DNA of 64,000 bases from positions 62,001 through 126,000 of the forward strand of contig NZ_NBOC01000009.1 in the NCBI RefSeq assembly GCF_002104455.1, written 5' to 3'. Each line of letters starts with the position of its first letter. The first letter of the stretch is position 1. The translations under genes and the position numbers were made by a program. Below the pieces are notes generated by a model. The model saw only the letters and a list, made by a program, of their open reading frames with translations. It was not told where the DNA came from and did no database searches. Below, in pieces: positions 42,811-53,069 of this stretch. This DNA is from Colwellia chukchiensis. GTDB lineage: Bacteria > Pseudomonadota > Gammaproteobacteria > Enterobacterales > Alteromonadaceae.

Positions 42811-43683
42811 TTACCAACCGGTTTTCTCTTTAAGTGCTACACCGATATCCGCTAAAGAACGCACAGTTTTAACACCTGCCGCTTCTAGTGCTGCGAATTT
42901 CTCATCAGCTGTACCTTTACCACCAGCGATAATCGCGCCAGCGTGACCCATACGCTTACCTTCTGGTGCGGTAACACCAGCAATGTAGGATACCACAGGC
43001 TTAGTTACGTTGGCTTTGATGTATTCAGCTGCTTCTTCTTCAGCAGTACCACCAATTTCACCAATCATAACGATAGCTTCTGTTTGTGGATCGTTTTCAA
43101 ACATTTCCAATACGTCGATGAAGTTAGTACCTGGGATAGGGTCGCCACCAATACCAACACAAGTTGATTGGCCAAAACCAGCATCTGTGGTTTGTTTAAC
43201 AGCTTCATAGGTAAGCGTACCAGAACGTGAAACAATACCTACTTTACCCGGCTTGTGAATGTGACCCGGCATGATACCAATTTTAGTTTCGCCTGGCGTG
43301 ATAACACCTGGACAGTTAGGACCGATCATACGCACGCCAGATTGATCAAGCTTAGCTTTAACGTCAACCATATCTAAAGTTGGAATACCTTCAGTGATAG
43401 TAACGATAAGCTCGATGCCGGCATCAATAGCTTCTAAAATTGCATCTTTACAGAACGGAGCAGGAACATAGATAACGGTAGCGGTTGCGCCCGTTGCTTC
43501 TACGGCATCACGCACTGTGTTAAATACTGGTAGGCCTAAATGCGTTTGACCGCCTTTACCTGGGCTTACGCCACCAACCATTTGTGTACCGTACTCAAGT
43601 GCTTGCTCTGAGTGGAATGTACCTTGACCACCCGTGAAACCTTGACAGATTACTTTCGTATCTTTGTTAATTAAAACAGACAT
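42811..43683 (-). CDS. sucD: Succinyl-CoA synthetase alpha subunit
   Basis: 290 residues, normal for SucD. Visible: [19 protein letters not shown] with the CoA-binding Rossmann start, [31 protein letters not shown], and [17 protein letters not shown] with the phosphorylated active-site His in the GHAGA motif. The enzyme converts succinyl-CoA to succinate with ATP or GTP synthesis. Its start overlaps the sucC stop by 1 bp. Last gene of the eight-gene TCA block. Confidence 0.97.
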   Translation of the reverse strand: MSVLINKDTKVICQGFTGGQGTFHSEQALEYGTQMVGGVSPGKGGQTHLGLPVFNTVRDAVEATGATATVIYVPAPFCKDAILEAIDAGIELIVTITEGIPTLDMVDVKAKLDQSGVRMIGPNCPGVITPGETKIGIMPGHIHKPGKVGIVSRSGTLTYEAVKQTTDAGFGQSTCVGIGGDPIPGTNFIDVLEMFENDPQTEAIVMIGEIGGTAEEEAAEYIKANVTKPVVSYIAGVTAPEGKRMGHAGAIIAGGKGTADEKFAALEAAGVKTVRSLADIGVALKEKTGW

Positions 43684-44849
43684 TATTTGCCCTCCGCAGC
43701 GGCTACAACTTTAGTGGCTGCATCAGATAATGACTCAGCAGCAATGATATCTAAGCCTGAATTTTTAAGAACTTCACGACCCGCTTCTGCATTAGTACCT
43801 TCTAAGCGAACAACCACTGGCACTTGCACGCCAACTTCTTTAACTGCAGCGATAATACCTTCAGCAATCATGTCACAACGCACGATACCACCAAAGATGT
43901 TTACTAATACTGCTTTAACGTTGTCGTCAGATAGGATAATTTTAAATGCTTCTGAAACACGCTCTTTAGTTGCCCCGCCACCAACGTCTAGGAAGTTAGC
44001 TGGCTTGCCGCCGTGTAAATTAACAATATCCATAGTGCCCATAGCAAGGCCAGCACCGTTAACCATACAACCTACGTTACCGTCTAAAGCAACATAGTTT
44101 AACTCAAAACGTGCGGCATGTGCTTCACGCTCGTCTTCTTGAGATGGATCGTGGAAGGCGCGCATTTTTGGTTGACGGTATAAGGCATTACCATCGATAC
44201 CAATTTTACCGTCTAAACAGTGTAAGTTGCCTTCGTCTGTTATTACTAACGGGTTGATTTCTAATAACGCGAAATCAAAATCTTCAAACATTTGTGCAAG
44301 ACCTAAAAAGATCTTAACAAATTGCTTCATTTGCGTTGGGTTTAAACCTAACTTGAAGCCTAACTCACGAGCTTGGTATGGTTGTGCACCAACTAGTGGG
44401 TCAATTTCTGCTTGGTGAATTAACTCTGGCGTTTCTTCAGCAATCTTTTCGATGTCAACACCGCCTTCTGTAGAGGCCATGAATACAACTTTACGGCTTG
44501 CACGGTCGACTACCGCACCTAGGTATAATTCGTTAGCAATATCGGTACAGCTTTCAACTAAAATTTTTGCTACCGGCTGACCATTTTCGTCAGTTTGGTA
44601 AGTGACTAGGTTTTTACCTAACCAATGTTGAGCAAACTCTTTGATCTCTTGCTTAGTTTTAACTAGCTTAACACCGCCAGCTTTACCACGGCCACCCGCG
44701 TGTACTTGGGTTTTAACAACCCACATATCGCCGCCGATTTTATCCGCTGCTTCTGCTGCTTCTTGAGGGGTATCGCAAGCGAAACCTTCAGAAACAGGTA
44801 AACCATATTCAGCGAACAATTGTTTCGCTTGATATTCATGCAAATTCAT
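43683..44849 (-). CDS. sucC: Succinyl-CoA synthetase beta subunit
   Basis: 388 residues: ATP-grasp domain (1-240) with [38 protein letters not shown] and [22 protein letters not shown], then the CoA-ligase domain with [29 protein letters not shown] and [17 protein letters not shown]. It carries the nucleotide site. A 161-bp gap with a perfect hairpin separates it from sucB, so sucCD may be expressed at a different level. Confidence 0.97.
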   Translation of the reverse strand: MNLHEYQAKQLFAEYGLPVSEGFACDTPQEAAEAADKIGGDMWVVKTQVHAGGRGKAGGVKLVKTKQEIKEFAQHWLGKNLVTYQTDENGQPVAKILVESCTDIANELYLGAVVDRASRKVVFMASTEGGVDIEKIAEETPELIHQAEIDPLVGAQPYQARELGFKLGLNPTQMKQFVKIFLGLAQMFEDFDFALLEINPLVITDEGNLHCLDGKIGIDGNALYRQPKMRAFHDPSQEDEREAHAARFELNYVALDGNVGCMVNGAGLAMGTMDIVNLHGGKPANFLDVGGGATKERVSEAFKIILSDDNVKAVLVNIFGGIVRCDMIAEGIIAAVKEVGVQVPVVVRLEGTNAEAGREVLKNSGLDIIAAESLSDAATKVVAAAEGK

Positions 44850-44879
44850 GGTGTTTTATCCATTTATCTGTAGATGAAA

Positions 44880-44908
44880 ATGGCAATAAGGTTTTAAATT
44901 ATTGCCAT
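44880..44908 (-). terminator. 10-bp perfect hairpin between sucB and sucC
   Basis: ATGGCAATAA (44880-44889), loop of 9 nt, TTATTGCCAT (44899-44908). On the minus strand the stem is followed by TTTTC. It lies in the 161-bp gap, 31 bp upstream of the sucC start, and could be a partial terminator or an RNase-blocking stem that sets the sucAB to sucCD ratio. Confidence 0.6.
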
Positions 44909-45010
44909 CGAAAAAAGTAGATCGATTATAGTACAAAAGCTCTAATGCGCATAGTCTTTACAGCCTAAAACTATAATCAAAATCAACATATATATTTATG
45001 ATGTTATGTA

Positions 45011-46501
45011 CTAAATGTTTAGTAACAAACGTGCTGGATCTTCTAATAACTCTTTAATCGTCACTAGGAAACCAACCGACTCTTTACCATCAATTAAACG
45101 ATGGTCATAAGACAGTGCCAAGTACATCATAGGGAGAATTTCAACTTTCCCATCAACCGCCATTGGGCGATCTTGGATTTTATGCATACCTAAAATTGCC
45201 GCTTGTGGCAAATTCAGTATAGGCGTTGAAATTAAAGAACCAAAGACGCCGCCATTAGTAATAGTAAAGTTACCACCTTGCATTTCGTCCATCGTTAACT
45301 TGCCATCACGACCTTTAATTGCCAGATCACGAATGCCATTTTCAATACCCGCCATGCTTAATTGATCCGCATCGCGCAATACTGGGGTTACTAAGCCACG
45401 CGGAGTTGAAACCGCAATCGATACGTCAAAAAAGTTATGATAAACAATATCATCGCCGTCAATCGAAGCATTCACAGCTGGGTAACGCTTGAGAGCTTCA
45501 GTCACTGCTTTTACATAAAACGACATAAAACCTAGACGCGTATCATGGGTTTTCTCAAAAACGTCTTTGTACTGCTTACGAAGATCCATAATTGGCTTCA
45601 TGTTAACTTCGTTAAAAGTAGTTAACATAGCCGTCGAATTTTTCGCTTCTAATAAGCGCGTGGCAATAGTTTTACGCAAACGTGTCATAGGCACACGTTT
45701 TTGTGTCCGCTCACCTAAAGCCGCGGCGGCTTGTGCCGCTGGCGCTGGTGCTGCAGCTTTTTCCGGTGCAGATTTTGGCTTATTCAAGGCAGCTTCGACA
45801 TCTGCTTTTGAAATACGTCCACCTTTACCTGTTCCAACAACATCGTTAGCCGTTAAGCCTTTCTCTGTCATTAAGCGACGCACTGATGGGCTGGCAAGCT
45901 CATCTGAACTAATCGCTTCTTCAGCTGAAGCTGCAGGGGCTTCGCTCGCTGATGCCCCAGCATTGAGTTCGCCAATTTTTTGCTCGCCTAATACTGTGTC
46001 ACCTTCAGCATGCAAAATTTTACCAATCACACCGCTATCTTGTGCAACCACTTCTAACACGACTTTATCGGTTTCAATATCCACTAAATTTTGATCAACA
46101 GTAACCGTATCGCCTTCAGCAACATGCCAGCTAGCTACCGTCGCATCAGCAACAGATTCTGGTAGCACAGGCACAACAATATCAATCACTTTTGCAGCAC
46201 CAGCTGATGCTTTAGGCGCACTTGCGCTGGCTTCCGCTTTTGCTGGTGATGCTGATTCGCTCTCGCCTTCAGACAAAATAGCAATAACTTGTTCACCTAA
46301 TACCGTTGCGCCTTCAGTTTGTGAAATTTCGCTAATCACACCGTCTGATGTCGCTGGTACTTCAAGCACTACCTTATCGGTTTCAATATCAACAAGTACT
46401 TGATCACGCGTTACTTTATCGCCTACCTGTACATGCCAAGTTGCTATGGTTGCGTCGGCTACTGATTCAGGTAAAACGGGAACCTTAATTTCGGTTGTCA
46501 T
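45011..46501 (-). CDS. sucB: 2-oxoglutarate dehydrogenase E2 (dihydrolipoyl succinyltransferase) with two lipoyl domains
   Basis: 496 residues, about 90 longer than the E. coli protein (405). Two lipoyl domains are visible, with lipoylated Lys in [11 protein letters not shown] at K43 and K146, separated and followed by Ala/Ser/Glu-rich linkers. Then comes the E1/E3-binding domain ([13 protein letters not shown] and [17 protein letters not shown], about 205-245) and the catalytic domain with H467 and D471 (YDHRLIDG). It transfers succinyl groups to CoA. It is 51 bp after sucA. Confidence 0.96.
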   Translation of the reverse strand: MTTEIKVPVLPESVADATIATWHVQVGDKVTRDQVLVDIETDKVVLEVPATSDGVISEISQTEGATVLGEQVIAILSEGESESASPAKAEASASAPKASAGAAKVIDIVVPVLPESVADATVASWHVAEGDTVTVDQNLVDIETDKVVLEVVAQDSGVIGKILHAEGDTVLGEQKIGELNAGASASEAPAASAEEAISSDELASPSVRRLMTEKGLTANDVVGTGKGGRISKADVEAALNKPKSAPEKAAAPAPAAQAAAALGERTQKRVPMTRLRKTIATRLLEAKNSTAMLTTFNEVNMKPIMDLRKQYKDVFEKTHDTRLGFMSFYVKAVTEALKRYPAVNASIDGDDIVYHNFFDVSIAVSTPRGLVTPVLRDADQLSMAGIENGIRDLAIKGRDGKLTMDEMQGGNFTITNGGVFGSLISTPILNLPQAAILGMHKIQDRPMAVDGKVEILPMMYLALSYDHRLIDGKESVGFLVTIKELLEDPARLLLNI

Positions 46502-46552
46502 TTATAATATTCCTTACACACTCTTAATTAATCTCTTTATTAAAAAGAGGGT

Positions 46553-49357
46553 CTATTCTACTTTAAGCGCGTCATGTACAAGCGCCTGTTGTTCTTTAAC
46601 ATGTACTGACATATATCCCACAGCAGGAGCCGCGGATGCAGCGCGGCCTGCATAGGTCAAATAGCCACCTTTAGGTAGTGCCGCTCTAAAATGATGCTGT
46701 GAACAGTACCAAGCACCCTGGTTTTGCGGCTCTTCCTGACACCAAACAAATTGCTTAACATGTTGATATTTAGCCAACTGCTTTTGCAATTCTTGCTCAG
46801 GGAAAGGATAAAGTTGCTCAATTCGGATGATAGCGATATTAGTTTGCTCATTTTTACGACGTTGCTCAAGTAGCTCGTAATATACCTTACCACTACAAAA
46901 AACTACGCGCTCTACGTTGCTTGGCTCTATATCATCAATTTCACCAATCACGTTATGGAACACACCGGTAGCAAGATCATCTAACGAGGAAACCGCTAAC
47001 GGATGACGCAATAATGATTTAGGTGACATCACCACTAAAGGACGTCGCATTGGGCGCACCACTTGGCGACGCAACATATTAAACACTTGCGCTGGCGTAG
47101 ATGGCACACAAATTTGCATATTATGATCAGCACATAGTTGCAAAAATCGCTCTAAACGTGCAGATGAGTGCTCAGGACCTTGACCTTCATAGCCATGAGG
47201 TAACAGCATAGTTAGGCCACATAAACGACCCCACTTTTGTTCACCTGAGCTAATGAATTGATCAAATACCACTTGGGCGCAGTTAGCAAAGTCGCCAAAT
47301 TGTGCTTCCCAGATAGTTAAACCTGACGGCTCAGCGGTGGTATAACCATACTCAAATGCTAGTACAGAGACTTCTGATAATACTGAGTCATGCACATCAA
47401 ACGGGCCTTGCCCTTCGCGGATATTCTGCAAGGGTAAGTAACGACTAGCGTCATCTTGGTTATGCAATACCGCATGACGATGGAAGAAGGTACCACGACC
47501 TGAGTCTTGACCAGTAATACGCACCCGCTCTCCGGCGTCGACTATCGAAGCATAAGCTAAGTTTTCTGCCATACCCCAATCAAGTAACTTTTCTCCACTC
47601 GCCATCTTGGCACGATCATCGTAAATTTTACGAACTCGATTATGCACATGGTGATCAGCTGGAATCGAAGAGACCTTATTCGCTAATTCTTTTAGCTTGT
47701 CCAGTGAAATTTCATGATCGTAAGCATCATCCCAATCATGGCCAAGGTAAGGAGACCAATCAACTGAGTGCTCTGTCATCGGACGCCATTGCTCTACCGT
47801 ACACTGACCTTCGTCTAGTAACTTTCGGTAGTATGCCATCAACTCGTCAGTTCTTGCTTTTGCCAATGTACCTTCGGCATTTAGTTTTTCTGCGTAAATT
47901 TGACGTGGCGTTGGGTGCTTTTTAACCTTTTTATACATAAGTGGCTGTGTAGCACTAGGCTCATCAGCTTCATTATGACCATGACGGCGATAACACACTA
48001 AGTCGATCACCACATCACGTTTAAATTCATTACGGTAATCTAAGGCAATTTGGGTCGCTAGAATTACCGCTTCTGGATCATCACCATTAACGTGTAAAAT
48101 TGGCGCGGAAACCATTTTTGCAATTTCAGTACAGTATTCACCACTACGAGTGTCTTGTGGGCTAGAGGTCGTAAAACCGACTTGGTTGTTGACTACAATG
48201 CGAATCGTACCACCAACTTTAAATGCCCTTGCTTGCGACATATTAAAGGTTTCTTGTACTACACCTTGACCGGCAATTGCAGAGTCACCGTGAATAGTGA
48301 TAGGTAAGACTAAATCACCGGCATTACAATCACGGCGATCAAGACGGGCACGTACACTGCCCATGACCACTGGATTAACAATTTCAAGGTGAGATGGGTT
48401 AAACGCTAGCGCTAAATGGACGTTGCCACCTGGAGTGACAAAATCAGATGAATAACCTTGGTGATATTTCACATCACCTGAAGATAAAATTTCGTCATGT
48501 TTACCACCAAACTCATCAAAGAGTTTTGATGGGTTTTTACCCATAACGTTAACTAAAACGTTGAGTCGGCCCCGATGGGCCATGCCGATAACCACTTCTT
48601 TCGCGCCTTGCGTACCTGCACGTGTGATTAATTGCTTCAACATAGGTATTAATGAGTCTCCGCCTTCTAGCGAGAAACGTTTAGCACCTGGAAACTTGGC
48701 ACCTAAGTATTTTTCTAGGCCGTCGGCTGCCACTAAGCCCTTAAAAATTTCTTCTTTTTCTTCAACACTTAATATCGCTTGTGATTGCACTGACTCTAAA
48801 CGTTGTTGGATCCATCGTTTTTCATCAGTTGAGGTGATATGCATATATTCCGCGCCAATTGAACCACAATAAGTAGTTTTAAGGGCTTTATATAAATCAC
48901 CAAGTTTCATGGATTCTTGACCGACTGCCAAGGATCCAATGTTAAACTCACGGTCGAAGTCATTTTCCGAAAGATCATGATGAGATAATTGCAAATCACG
49001 TACTTTTTCACGTTGCCATAACCCTAGCGGGTCAAGGTTTGCATTTTGATGTCCGCGAAAACGAAAAGCATTAATCAGCTGTAATACTTTAACCTGTTTT
49101 GCATCACTGCCACCAGAGACAACTAAGGTCTTGTGGGGCTCTTGTGCTAACTTCTTAAATTCATCACGGATTTCAGAATGCCGATATTCAACGTCAGCAC
49201 CTTCGACTTTTGGCAGTTGTTGGAAGATCTCTCGCCATTCTGCAGACACAGACTGGGAGTTATCCAGATAAGATTCGTATAATTCTTCAATATAAGCAGC
49301 GTTTGCGCCACTTAAATGGGAAGACTCTATCCAAGCCTTCATAGCACCTTCGGGCAT
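46553..49357 (-). CDS. sucA: 2-oxoglutarate dehydrogenase E1
   Basis: 934 residues, the family's usual length. Motifs: N-terminal SGANAAYIEELYESYLDN, active-site GMAHRGRLNVL, thiamine-diphosphate site with GDSAIAGQGVVQETFNMS and NNQVGFTTS, CYRRHGHNEADEP, and GQDSGRGTFFHRHAVLHNQ. It decarboxylates 2-oxoglutarate and passes the succinyl group to SucB lipoyl arms. It is separated from sdhB by an 86-bp gap containing a hairpin. Confidence 0.97.
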   Translation of the reverse strand: MPEGAMKAWIESSHLSGANAAYIEELYESYLDNSQSVSAEWREIFQQLPKVEGADVEYRHSEIRDEFKKLAQEPHKTLVVSGGSDAKQVKVLQLINAFRFRGHQNANLDPLGLWQREKVRDLQLSHHDLSENDFDREFNIGSLAVGQESMKLGDLYKALKTTYCGSIGAEYMHITSTDEKRWIQQRLESVQSQAILSVEEKEEIFKGLVAADGLEKYLGAKFPGAKRFSLEGGDSLIPMLKQLITRAGTQGAKEVVIGMAHRGRLNVLVNVMGKNPSKLFDEFGGKHDEILSSGDVKYHQGYSSDFVTPGGNVHLALAFNPSHLEIVNPVVMGSVRARLDRRDCNAGDLVLPITIHGDSAIAGQGVVQETFNMSQARAFKVGGTIRIVVNNQVGFTTSSPQDTRSGEYCTEIAKMVSAPILHVNGDDPEAVILATQIALDYRNEFKRDVVIDLVCYRRHGHNEADEPSATQPLMYKKVKKHPTPRQIYAEKLNAEGTLAKARTDELMAYYRKLLDEGQCTVEQWRPMTEHSVDWSPYLGHDWDDAYDHEISLDKLKELANKVSSIPADHHVHNRVRKIYDDRAKMASGEKLLDWGMAENLAYASIVDAGERVRITGQDSGRGTFFHRHAVLHNQDDASRYLPLQNIREGQGPFDVHDSVLSEVSVLAFEYGYTTAEPSGLTIWEAQFGDFANCAQVVFDQFISSGEQKWGRLCGLTMLLPHGYEGQGPEHSSARLERFLQLCADHNMQICVPSTPAQVFNMLRRQVVRPMRRPLVVMSPKSLLRHPLAVSSLDDLATGVFHNVIGEIDDIEPSNVERVVFCSGKVYYELLEQRRKNEQTNIAIIRIEQLYPFPEQELQKQLAKYQHVKQFVWCQEEPQNQGAWYCSQHHFRAALPKGGYLTYAGRAASAAPAVGYMSVHVKEQQALVHDALKVE

Positions 49358-49409
49358 TGCCTGTTCCTTTATGGGATAAAAGCAATAAAAACAAATTGTT
49401 TAACGAGAA

Positions 49410-49437
49410 TGGCAGAGTAAAAAAATTTACTCTGCCA
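49410..49437 (-). terminator. 12-bp perfect hairpin between sdhB and sucA
   Basis: TGGCAGAGTAAA (49410-49421), loop AAAA, TTTACTCTGCCA (49426-49437), 6 bp after the sdhB stop on the minus strand. The following sequence is TTCTCG, so the T-run is short. Partial termination or 3'-end protection of sdhCDAB mRNA fits best. Confidence 0.68.
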
Positions 49438-49443
49438 TCGACA

Positions 49444-50154
49444 TTAAACCGCTCTGGTAAGCAACATTGACTTTATATGGCCAATGGCTTTGGTTGGGTT
49501 TAACCCTTTAGGGCAAACGTCAACACAGTTCATGATGCCATGACAGCGAAATACACTGTAAGCATCTTGTAAATCATCTAAGCGTTCTTCTGTAGCAGTG
49601 TCACGGCTATCGATAAGAAAACGGTAGGCATGTAACAAGCCTGCAGGACCAATAAACTTATCAGGATTCCACCAGAAAGACGGACAAGAAGTTGAACAAC
49701 ATGCACACAAAATACACTCGTACAAGCCGTCTAGTTTCTCACGATCTTCAATTGATTGTAGATGCTCACGAGCCGGCTGCTCTTTACCATCATTAATCAA
49801 ATAAGGTCTGATTTTTTCATATTGATTATAAAACTGTGTCATATCAATAATTAAATCACGCACTACAGGTAAACCTGGTAACGGTCGTAACACGATTTTC
49901 TTAGCAGCAACTGCTGATAAAGGTGTGATACAAGCTAAACCGTTTTTACCGTTCATGTTTAAACCATCTGAGCCACAAACCCCTTCTCGACATGAACGAC
50001 GAAATGATAAACTAGAGTCTTGCTCTTTTAGCAAAATCAAGGCATCAAGTACCATCATATCTGAGCCTTCAGGGATCTCTAGCTCATAATCTTTCATGTA
50101 AGGTTTGTTATCAACATCAGGGTTGTAACGGTAAATTGAAAAAATTTGTTTCAT
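49444..50154 (-). CDS. sdhB: Succinate dehydrogenase iron-sulfur subunit
   Basis: 236 residues starting MKQIFSIYRYNPDVD. The 2Fe-2S Cys are in SCREGVCGSDGLNMNG, the 4Fe-4S cluster in CILCACCSTSCPSFWW, and the 3Fe-4S Cys in CHGIMNCVDVCPKGLNP. It carries electrons from SdhA FAD to quinone. A longer frame begins 15 codons earlier, but AGGAG precedes the chosen ATG by 8 bp. It begins 10 bp after sdhA. Confidence 0.97.
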   Translation of the reverse strand: MKQIFSIYRYNPDVDNKPYMKDYELEIPEGSDMMVLDALILLKEQDSSLSFRRSCREGVCGSDGLNMNGKNGLACITPLSAVAAKKIVLRPLPGLPVVRDLIIDMTQFYNQYEKIRPYLINDGKEQPAREHLQSIEDREKLDGLYECILCACCSTSCPSFWWNPDKFIGPAGLLHAYRFLIDSRDTATEERLDDLQDAYSVFRCHGIMNCVDVCPKGLNPTKAIGHIKSMLLTRAV

Positions 50155-50164
50155 CACAACGCTC

Positions 50165-51931
50165 CTAGTAAGTTCTAGCTTTCGGTGGGAAAGCTTCACG
50201 ATGAACAGGCGCCATATTAACGGTACGCTTGCTCATTTCTTCGTTATCGGGGGTATAAATTGAGTGACATAACCAGTTTTCGTCATCACGCTCAGTAAAG
50301 TCTTGACGGGCATGTGCACCACGAGACTCAGTACGGAAATTAGCAGCTTTCGCAGAACAAAATGCTGTTTCCATTAGGTTATCTAACTCTAAACACTCGA
50401 TACGTTGGGTGTTGAACTCACTAGATTTATCGTCTAAGTGGGCATGTTGTAAACGTTCACGGATTTCCGTTAACTCTTTCATACCTTGCGCCATAGCTTC
50501 ACCTTCACGGAATACCGAGAAGTTTAGCTGCATACACTGTTGTAAGTCTTTACGAATTTGTACTGGATCTTCGCCTTTTGTAGAAGACTCCCAACGATTA
50601 GTACGTGCTAAAGCCGCTTCTAGATCAGATTCTGATGCATCTTTACCAGATTGAGTCTCATTTAAGTAGGTACCTAAGAAGTTACCTGCTGCACGGCCAA
50701 ATACCACTAGGTCGAGCAATGAGTTACCCCCTAAACGGTTAGCACCATGCACAGATACACAAGCAATTTCACCAACAGCGAATAAGCCTTCAACGATAGT
50801 TTCGCTACCATCGGCCGCAACGTTGATAGCCTGACCATTGACATTACAAGGGACACCACCCATTTGATAATGACAGGTAGGAATAACTGGGATCGGCTCT
50901 TCTGCTGGGTCAACATGAGCAAAAGTTTTAGATAAGTCACAAACACCTGGTAAGCGTTTTTCCAGTGTTTCACGACCTAAGTGATCAAGTTTTAATTTAA
51001 TGTGTGGACCCCAAGGACCGTCACAACCACGACCTTCACGGATTTCCGTCATCATTGAACGGGCAACCACATCACGACCAGCTAAGTCTTTAGCATTTGG
51101 CGCATAACGCTCCATAAAGCGCTCACCGTCTTTATTCAGTAAGTAACCACCTTCGCCACGACAACCTTCAGTCACTAGTACACCAGCGCCTGCGATACCT
51201 GTTGGGTGGAACTGCCACATTTCCATATCTTGCATTTGAATACCAGCACGAAGTGACATGCCAACACCGTCACCCGTATTGATGTGAGCATTAGTTGTTG
51301 AGGCGAAGATACGACCTGCACCACCCGTCGCTAATACCGTTGCGCGAGCTTTAAAATAAACCACTTCACCAGTTTCAATACAAATTGCGGTACAACCTAC
51401 AACACCACCATCACTATTTTTAACAAGATCTAAGGCATACCATTCTGAGAATACATTAGTTTTGTTTTTCACGTTTTGTTGGTACAAACAGTGTAATAAG
51501 GCGTGTCCGGTACGGTCAGCCGCTGCAGCCGTACGAGCGGCTTGTTCGCCACCAAAGTTTTTCGATTGGCCACCAAATGGGCGTTGATAAACCTTACCGT
51601 TTTCAAAACGAGAAAATGGTAGACCCATTTTTTCAAGTTCTATAATAGATTCTGGACCGGTTTTACACATGTATTCAATAGCGTCTTGGTCACCGATATA
51701 ATCAGAGCCTTTAACGGTATCATACATGTGCTGTTCCCAATGGTCTTCATGCGCATTACCAAGCGCAACAGTGATACCACCTTGCGCTGATACCGTATGA
51801 GAACGAGTAGGGAATACTTTTGAAATCAGAGCACAAGACTTACCTGATTCTGAAATTGCTAAAGCGGCGCGCATACCTGCACCACCAGCGCCAATGACAA
51901 TGGCGTCGAATTCACGAATTGGAACGCTCAC
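50165..51931 (-). CDS. sdhA: Succinate dehydrogenase flavoprotein subunit
   Basis: 588 residues. FAD site: [13 protein letters not shown] and [11 protein letters not shown], with His for covalent FAD attachment; substrate site: [21 protein letters not shown] and RGGHARQDF-like [17 protein letters not shown] near the C terminus; [19 protein letters not shown]. Oxidises succinate to fumarate on the cytoplasmic face. Its start is immediately after the sdhD stop. Confidence 0.97.
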   Translation of the reverse strand: MSVPIREFDAIVIGAGGAGMRAALAISESGKSCALISKVFPTRSHTVSAQGGITVALGNAHEDHWEQHMYDTVKGSDYIGDQDAIEYMCKTGPESIIELEKMGLPFSRFENGKVYQRPFGGQSKNFGGEQAARTAAAADRTGHALLHCLYQQNVKNKTNVFSEWYALDLVKNSDGGVVGCTAICIETGEVVYFKARATVLATGGAGRIFASTTNAHINTGDGVGMSLRAGIQMQDMEMWQFHPTGIAGAGVLVTEGCRGEGGYLLNKDGERFMERYAPNAKDLAGRDVVARSMMTEIREGRGCDGPWGPHIKLKLDHLGRETLEKRLPGVCDLSKTFAHVDPAEEPIPVIPTCHYQMGGVPCNVNGQAINVAADGSETIVEGLFAVGEIACVSVHGANRLGGNSLLDLVVFGRAAGNFLGTYLNETQSGKDASESDLEAALARTNRWESSTKGEDPVQIRKDLQQCMQLNFSVFREGEAMAQGMKELTEIRERLQHAHLDDKSSEFNTQRIECLELDNLMETAFCSAKAANFRTESRGAHARQDFTERDDENWLCHSIYTPDNEEMSKRTVNMAPVHREAFPPKARTY

Positions 51932-52279
51932 TTACACACCCCACACAGTTAATAGGCCTGCTGCAAAATAACCAAGCAACAAAACGGAAAAGAAAAATTG
52001 TAAACCACCGCGTAAAAGCGCTGGTTTTATGTAATCAGACAGCACTTGCCACACGCCAATCCAAGCGTGTACTAATAAAGCAACAAGCGCTAAAAGGGTG
52101 AATACCTTAGTACTAAGATTCGAGAAGAATGCATGCCATACTTGATAAGTAACATCTGCAGTCGTAACAAAAAAGCTCAGCAAAAATAAAGTATAAAGCG
52201 CTAAGATTATGGCACTGGCACGAAGAAGAATAAAATCATGTACGCCACTACGGCCTACGGTTGCGGCATTATTTACCAT
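51932..52279 (-). CDS. sdhD: Succinate dehydrogenase membrane anchor subunit
   Basis: 115 residues with three membrane helices. GRSGVHDFILLRASAIILALY at the start and LVHAWIGVWQVLSDYIK, with the haem/quinone-region His and Asp-Tyr, are typical. The ATG at 52279 follows AGGAG at a good distance and overlaps the sdhC stop by 7 bp; a longer frame starts inside sdhC and is rejected. Anchors SdhAB with SdhC in the inner membrane. Confidence 0.95.
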   Translation of the reverse strand: MVNNAATVGRSGVHDFILLRASAIILALYTLFLLSFFVTTADVTYQVWHAFFSNLSTKVFTLLALVALLVHAWIGVWQVLSDYIKPALLRGGLQFFFSVLLLGYFAAGLLTVWGV

Positions 52280-52647
52280 AATCGAACTCCTACTACTATC
52301 GTCAACACCAACCAAAGTGCGATAATAAATTTCGCTGTTGCATTACCCGATGCTAGCTCTTCAAAGTGACCTAAATCCATCAACAAGTGACGGATACCAC
52401 CAAGTAAGTGATAGATAAGAGCAGAAAGTGTTCCAAGGATAATGAATTTAAAGAAAAACCCACTAAGCAATGATTCTACTTGCGCGAAACCATCAGCAGA
52501 AGATAGAGATAAAGAAAGCGTCCACAATAAAATACCGATAGCAAATACCATAATGACACCGGAAATTCGGTGTAGTATCGAAGCATTCGCCGCCGCATGC
52601 ATTTTTATCGTCGACAAGTCTAGGTTTACAGGACGTTGTTTTTTCAC
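52273..52647 (-). CDS. sdhC: Succinate dehydrogenase cytochrome b556 subunit
   Basis: 124 residues, three membrane helices. KKQRPVNLDLSTI at the start, ASILHRISGVIM (quinone-site Ser and Arg) and HLLGGIRHLLMDLGHFEE (haem-ligand His region) are SdhC hallmarks. First gene of sdhCDAB-sucABCD and divergent from gltA; the shared 422-bp upstream region should contain both promoters. Confidence 0.96.
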   Translation of the reverse strand: MKKQRPVNLDLSTIKMHAAANASILHRISGVIMVFAIGILLWTLSLSLSSADGFAQVESLLSGFFFKFIILGTLSALIYHLLGGIRHLLMDLGHFEELASGNATAKFIIALWLVLTIVVGVRLW

Positions 52648-53069
52648 AATTGTTGCCTAAGGAGCTCTTAGAGCTTTCAACTTATTTTTTTTTGCTATTT
52701 AGCTAATTTTTTATACTAAATAACCCCCCTATGATTTGAATTATATTTTTAACACTTGATATCACAATACATAGCAACACCGCGAGAAAAACATAATTCA
52801 GATCGGCTTGATTATATAGGTGAAAATCATTAATTACAATTTTCTTAATCGACAAGTTTCTACTAAATTTCAAGGCTTATGACTAATTATTAACCATACG
52901 TGACTAAAATGATTCTTCACATGTGACTTTAGTCTAAGCCGATAACAAACGAATTGACTTTTAGGGGGGGGTTTACAGTAGAATAGCCTATGTTTAATAT
53001 TCACAAAAATTGACTAAACAATTAGTTTGGTTAAATTTAAAGATAATTAATTTTATGGGGATGGAATAT
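52648..53069. other. Divergent sdhC-gltA promoter region
   Basis: A 422-bp AT-rich region. Next to the gltA promoter I see an inverted pair GACTAAA near 52902 and TTTAGTC near 52928 and several GTTA-rich stretches that could bind ArcA or CRP-type regulators, but none matches a consensus well enough to name. Confidence 0.45.
52954..52984 (+). promoter_or_regulatory. Candidate gltA promoter with a run of eight G in the spacer
   Basis: TTGACT (52954-52959) and TAGAAT (52979-52984) are good -35 and -10 boxes, with a 19-bp spacer containing G8 at 52964-52971. The ideal spacer is 17 bp, so length change in the G run would alter strength. The start codon lies 86 bp downstream. Confidence 0.55.
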
